From the NCBI GenBank assembly GCA_009922295.1, contig RFWA01000137.1, positions 1 through 6,587 on the forward strand: 6,587 nucleotides of DNA. Reading direction: 5' to 3'. Under the pieces are notes generated by a model. It saw nothing but the letters and a program-made list of their open reading frames with translations, ran no database searches and was not told the origin of the DNA. Positions 6,008 through 6,587 of this stretch are shown here, in pieces (the first letter of the stretch is position 1; every line of letters begins with the position of its first letter). The stretch comes from Betaproteobacteria bacterium. Its GTDB lineage: Bacteria > Pseudomonadota > Gammaproteobacteria > Burkholderiales > Burkholderiaceae_C. Position numbers and translations under genes: made by a program.

Positions 6008-6587
6008 GCAGCGAGACGCTTGCATGGCCTCGTCTGGGCTTGGGCTGCGCGGCCTTGACCGCGCCGGGTGCGGACGGCGAGCGTAACGCCCGTGCGGTGA
6101 TCGAACATGCTTGGGAACGTGGTATCCGGGTCTTCGACACAGCGCCCCTATACGGCGGCGGATTGAGCGAAGAGCGACTCGGTGCGGCATTGGATGGGCT
6201 GCCGCGCACCGACTATGTGTTGACCACCAAGACTGGCGTGACGCGGCCCTACGGGCAAGGCGCTACGCCACCCAACTCCACCCGGTTCCGAGCAGCCGAC
6301 GTGTGGGACTTCAGCCGTGAGGCCACGCACGCCTCGGTGCAGCGCAGCTTCGAGCGCCTGCGCACAGACTATCTGGATCTGGTGCACCTTCACGACGTCG
6401 ATGAGCACTTGGATGCATGCACAGGGGCTTGTGAGGTCCTGGCCGAATTGCGCGCTCAAGGGCGAGTGCGAGGTATCAGCGTGGGCAGCAACGGCGTCCA
6501 CGCGCCCGGTCTTTTGATGCAGCGCGGTGTGCTCGATGCCATGCTGGTCGCGGGGCGCTACACCTTGCTCGACGCATCGGCCGAAGG
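6004..6587 (+). CDS. Aldo/keto reductase, D-threo-aldose 1-dehydrogenase-like (partial, 3' end outside window)
   Basis: The first 194 residues of an NAD(P)-dependent oxidoreductase of the aldo/keto reductase superfamily run off the window end. The start PRLGLGCAAL is the first barrel strand. The catalytic tetrad can be placed: D45 and Y50 in VFDTAPLYGGGLSEE, K76 in LTTKTG, and H130 in DLVHLHDVD. RTDYLDLVHLHD and the following GRVRGISVGSNG are typical of the branch that includes D-threo-aldose (L-fucose) and galactose dehydrogenases and pyridoxal 4-dehydrogenase; members oxidise sugars or reduce aldehydes, so the reaction here is open. The cofactor-binding C-terminal part is missing. The ATG at 6004 overlaps the permease 2 stop (ATGA), so it is translated with the transporter and probably acts on the imported compound or its product. 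Family call is firm; substrate is not known. Confidence 0.9.
   Translation, partial: MSSETLAWPRLGLGCAALTAPGADGERNARAVIEHAWERGIRVFDTAPLYGGGLSEERLGAALDGLPRTDYVLTTKTGVTRPYGQGATPPNSTRFRAADVWDFSREATHASVQRSFERLRTDYLDLVHLHDVDEHLDACTGACEVLAELRAQGRVRGISVGSNGVHAPGLLMQRGVLDAMLVAGRYTLLDASAE

Noticed and set aside
1..6587. CRISPR array, tRNA/rRNA genes, insertion sequence ends or an att site
   Set aside because: No regularly spaced repeats, no cloverleaf or rRNA-like stretches, and no transposase or terminal inverted repeats were seen on either strand.

Overview
The window is high-GC bacterial DNA, most likely from a betaproteobacterium of the Burkholderiales (Comamonadaceae-like). This rests on the style of the SecD and SecF proteins, the alanine-rich, GC-biased coding sequence, and a divergent IclR regulator next to a tandem-permease ABC transporter operon. 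The assignment comes from family resemblance read by eye; no database search was run.

Positions 1-1065 hold the end of the Sec accessory translocon genes. The secD 3' end is followed after 12 bp by secF. secF is broken: near position 828 the reading frame jumps, and a conserved block expected there (membrane segment 4 with the GYSxNxS/DRIRE motif, about 45 residues) is absent. This is either a real deletion plus frameshift or an assembly or sequencing error.

Positions 1145-1954 (minus strand) encode an IclR-family regulator that converges on secF and diverges from the transporter operon. The 213 bp between the regulator and the operon (1955-2167) form a shared control region. It holds a 9-bp perfect inverted repeat whose two arms each carry a TTGACG (-35-like) hexamer, and a 13-bp palindrome nested beside the left arm.

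Positions 2168-6587 form one plus-strand operon. In order it encodes a secreted NrtA/SsuA/TauA-type binding protein, an SsuB/TauB-type ATPase, an unrecognised 107-residue single-pass membrane protein starting at TTG, two different SsuC/TauC-type permeases, and an aldo/keto reductase cut by the window end. The last three junctions (small protein/permease 1, permease 1/permease 2, permease 2/reductase) are all ATGA stop-start overlaps, so the genes are probably translationally coupled. The likely picture is an IclR-controlled uptake and catabolic locus. The binding protein delivers an organic solute to a heteromeric permease pair powered by the ATPase, and the reductase acts on the imported compound or a product of it. 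The substrate cannot be read from the sequence.
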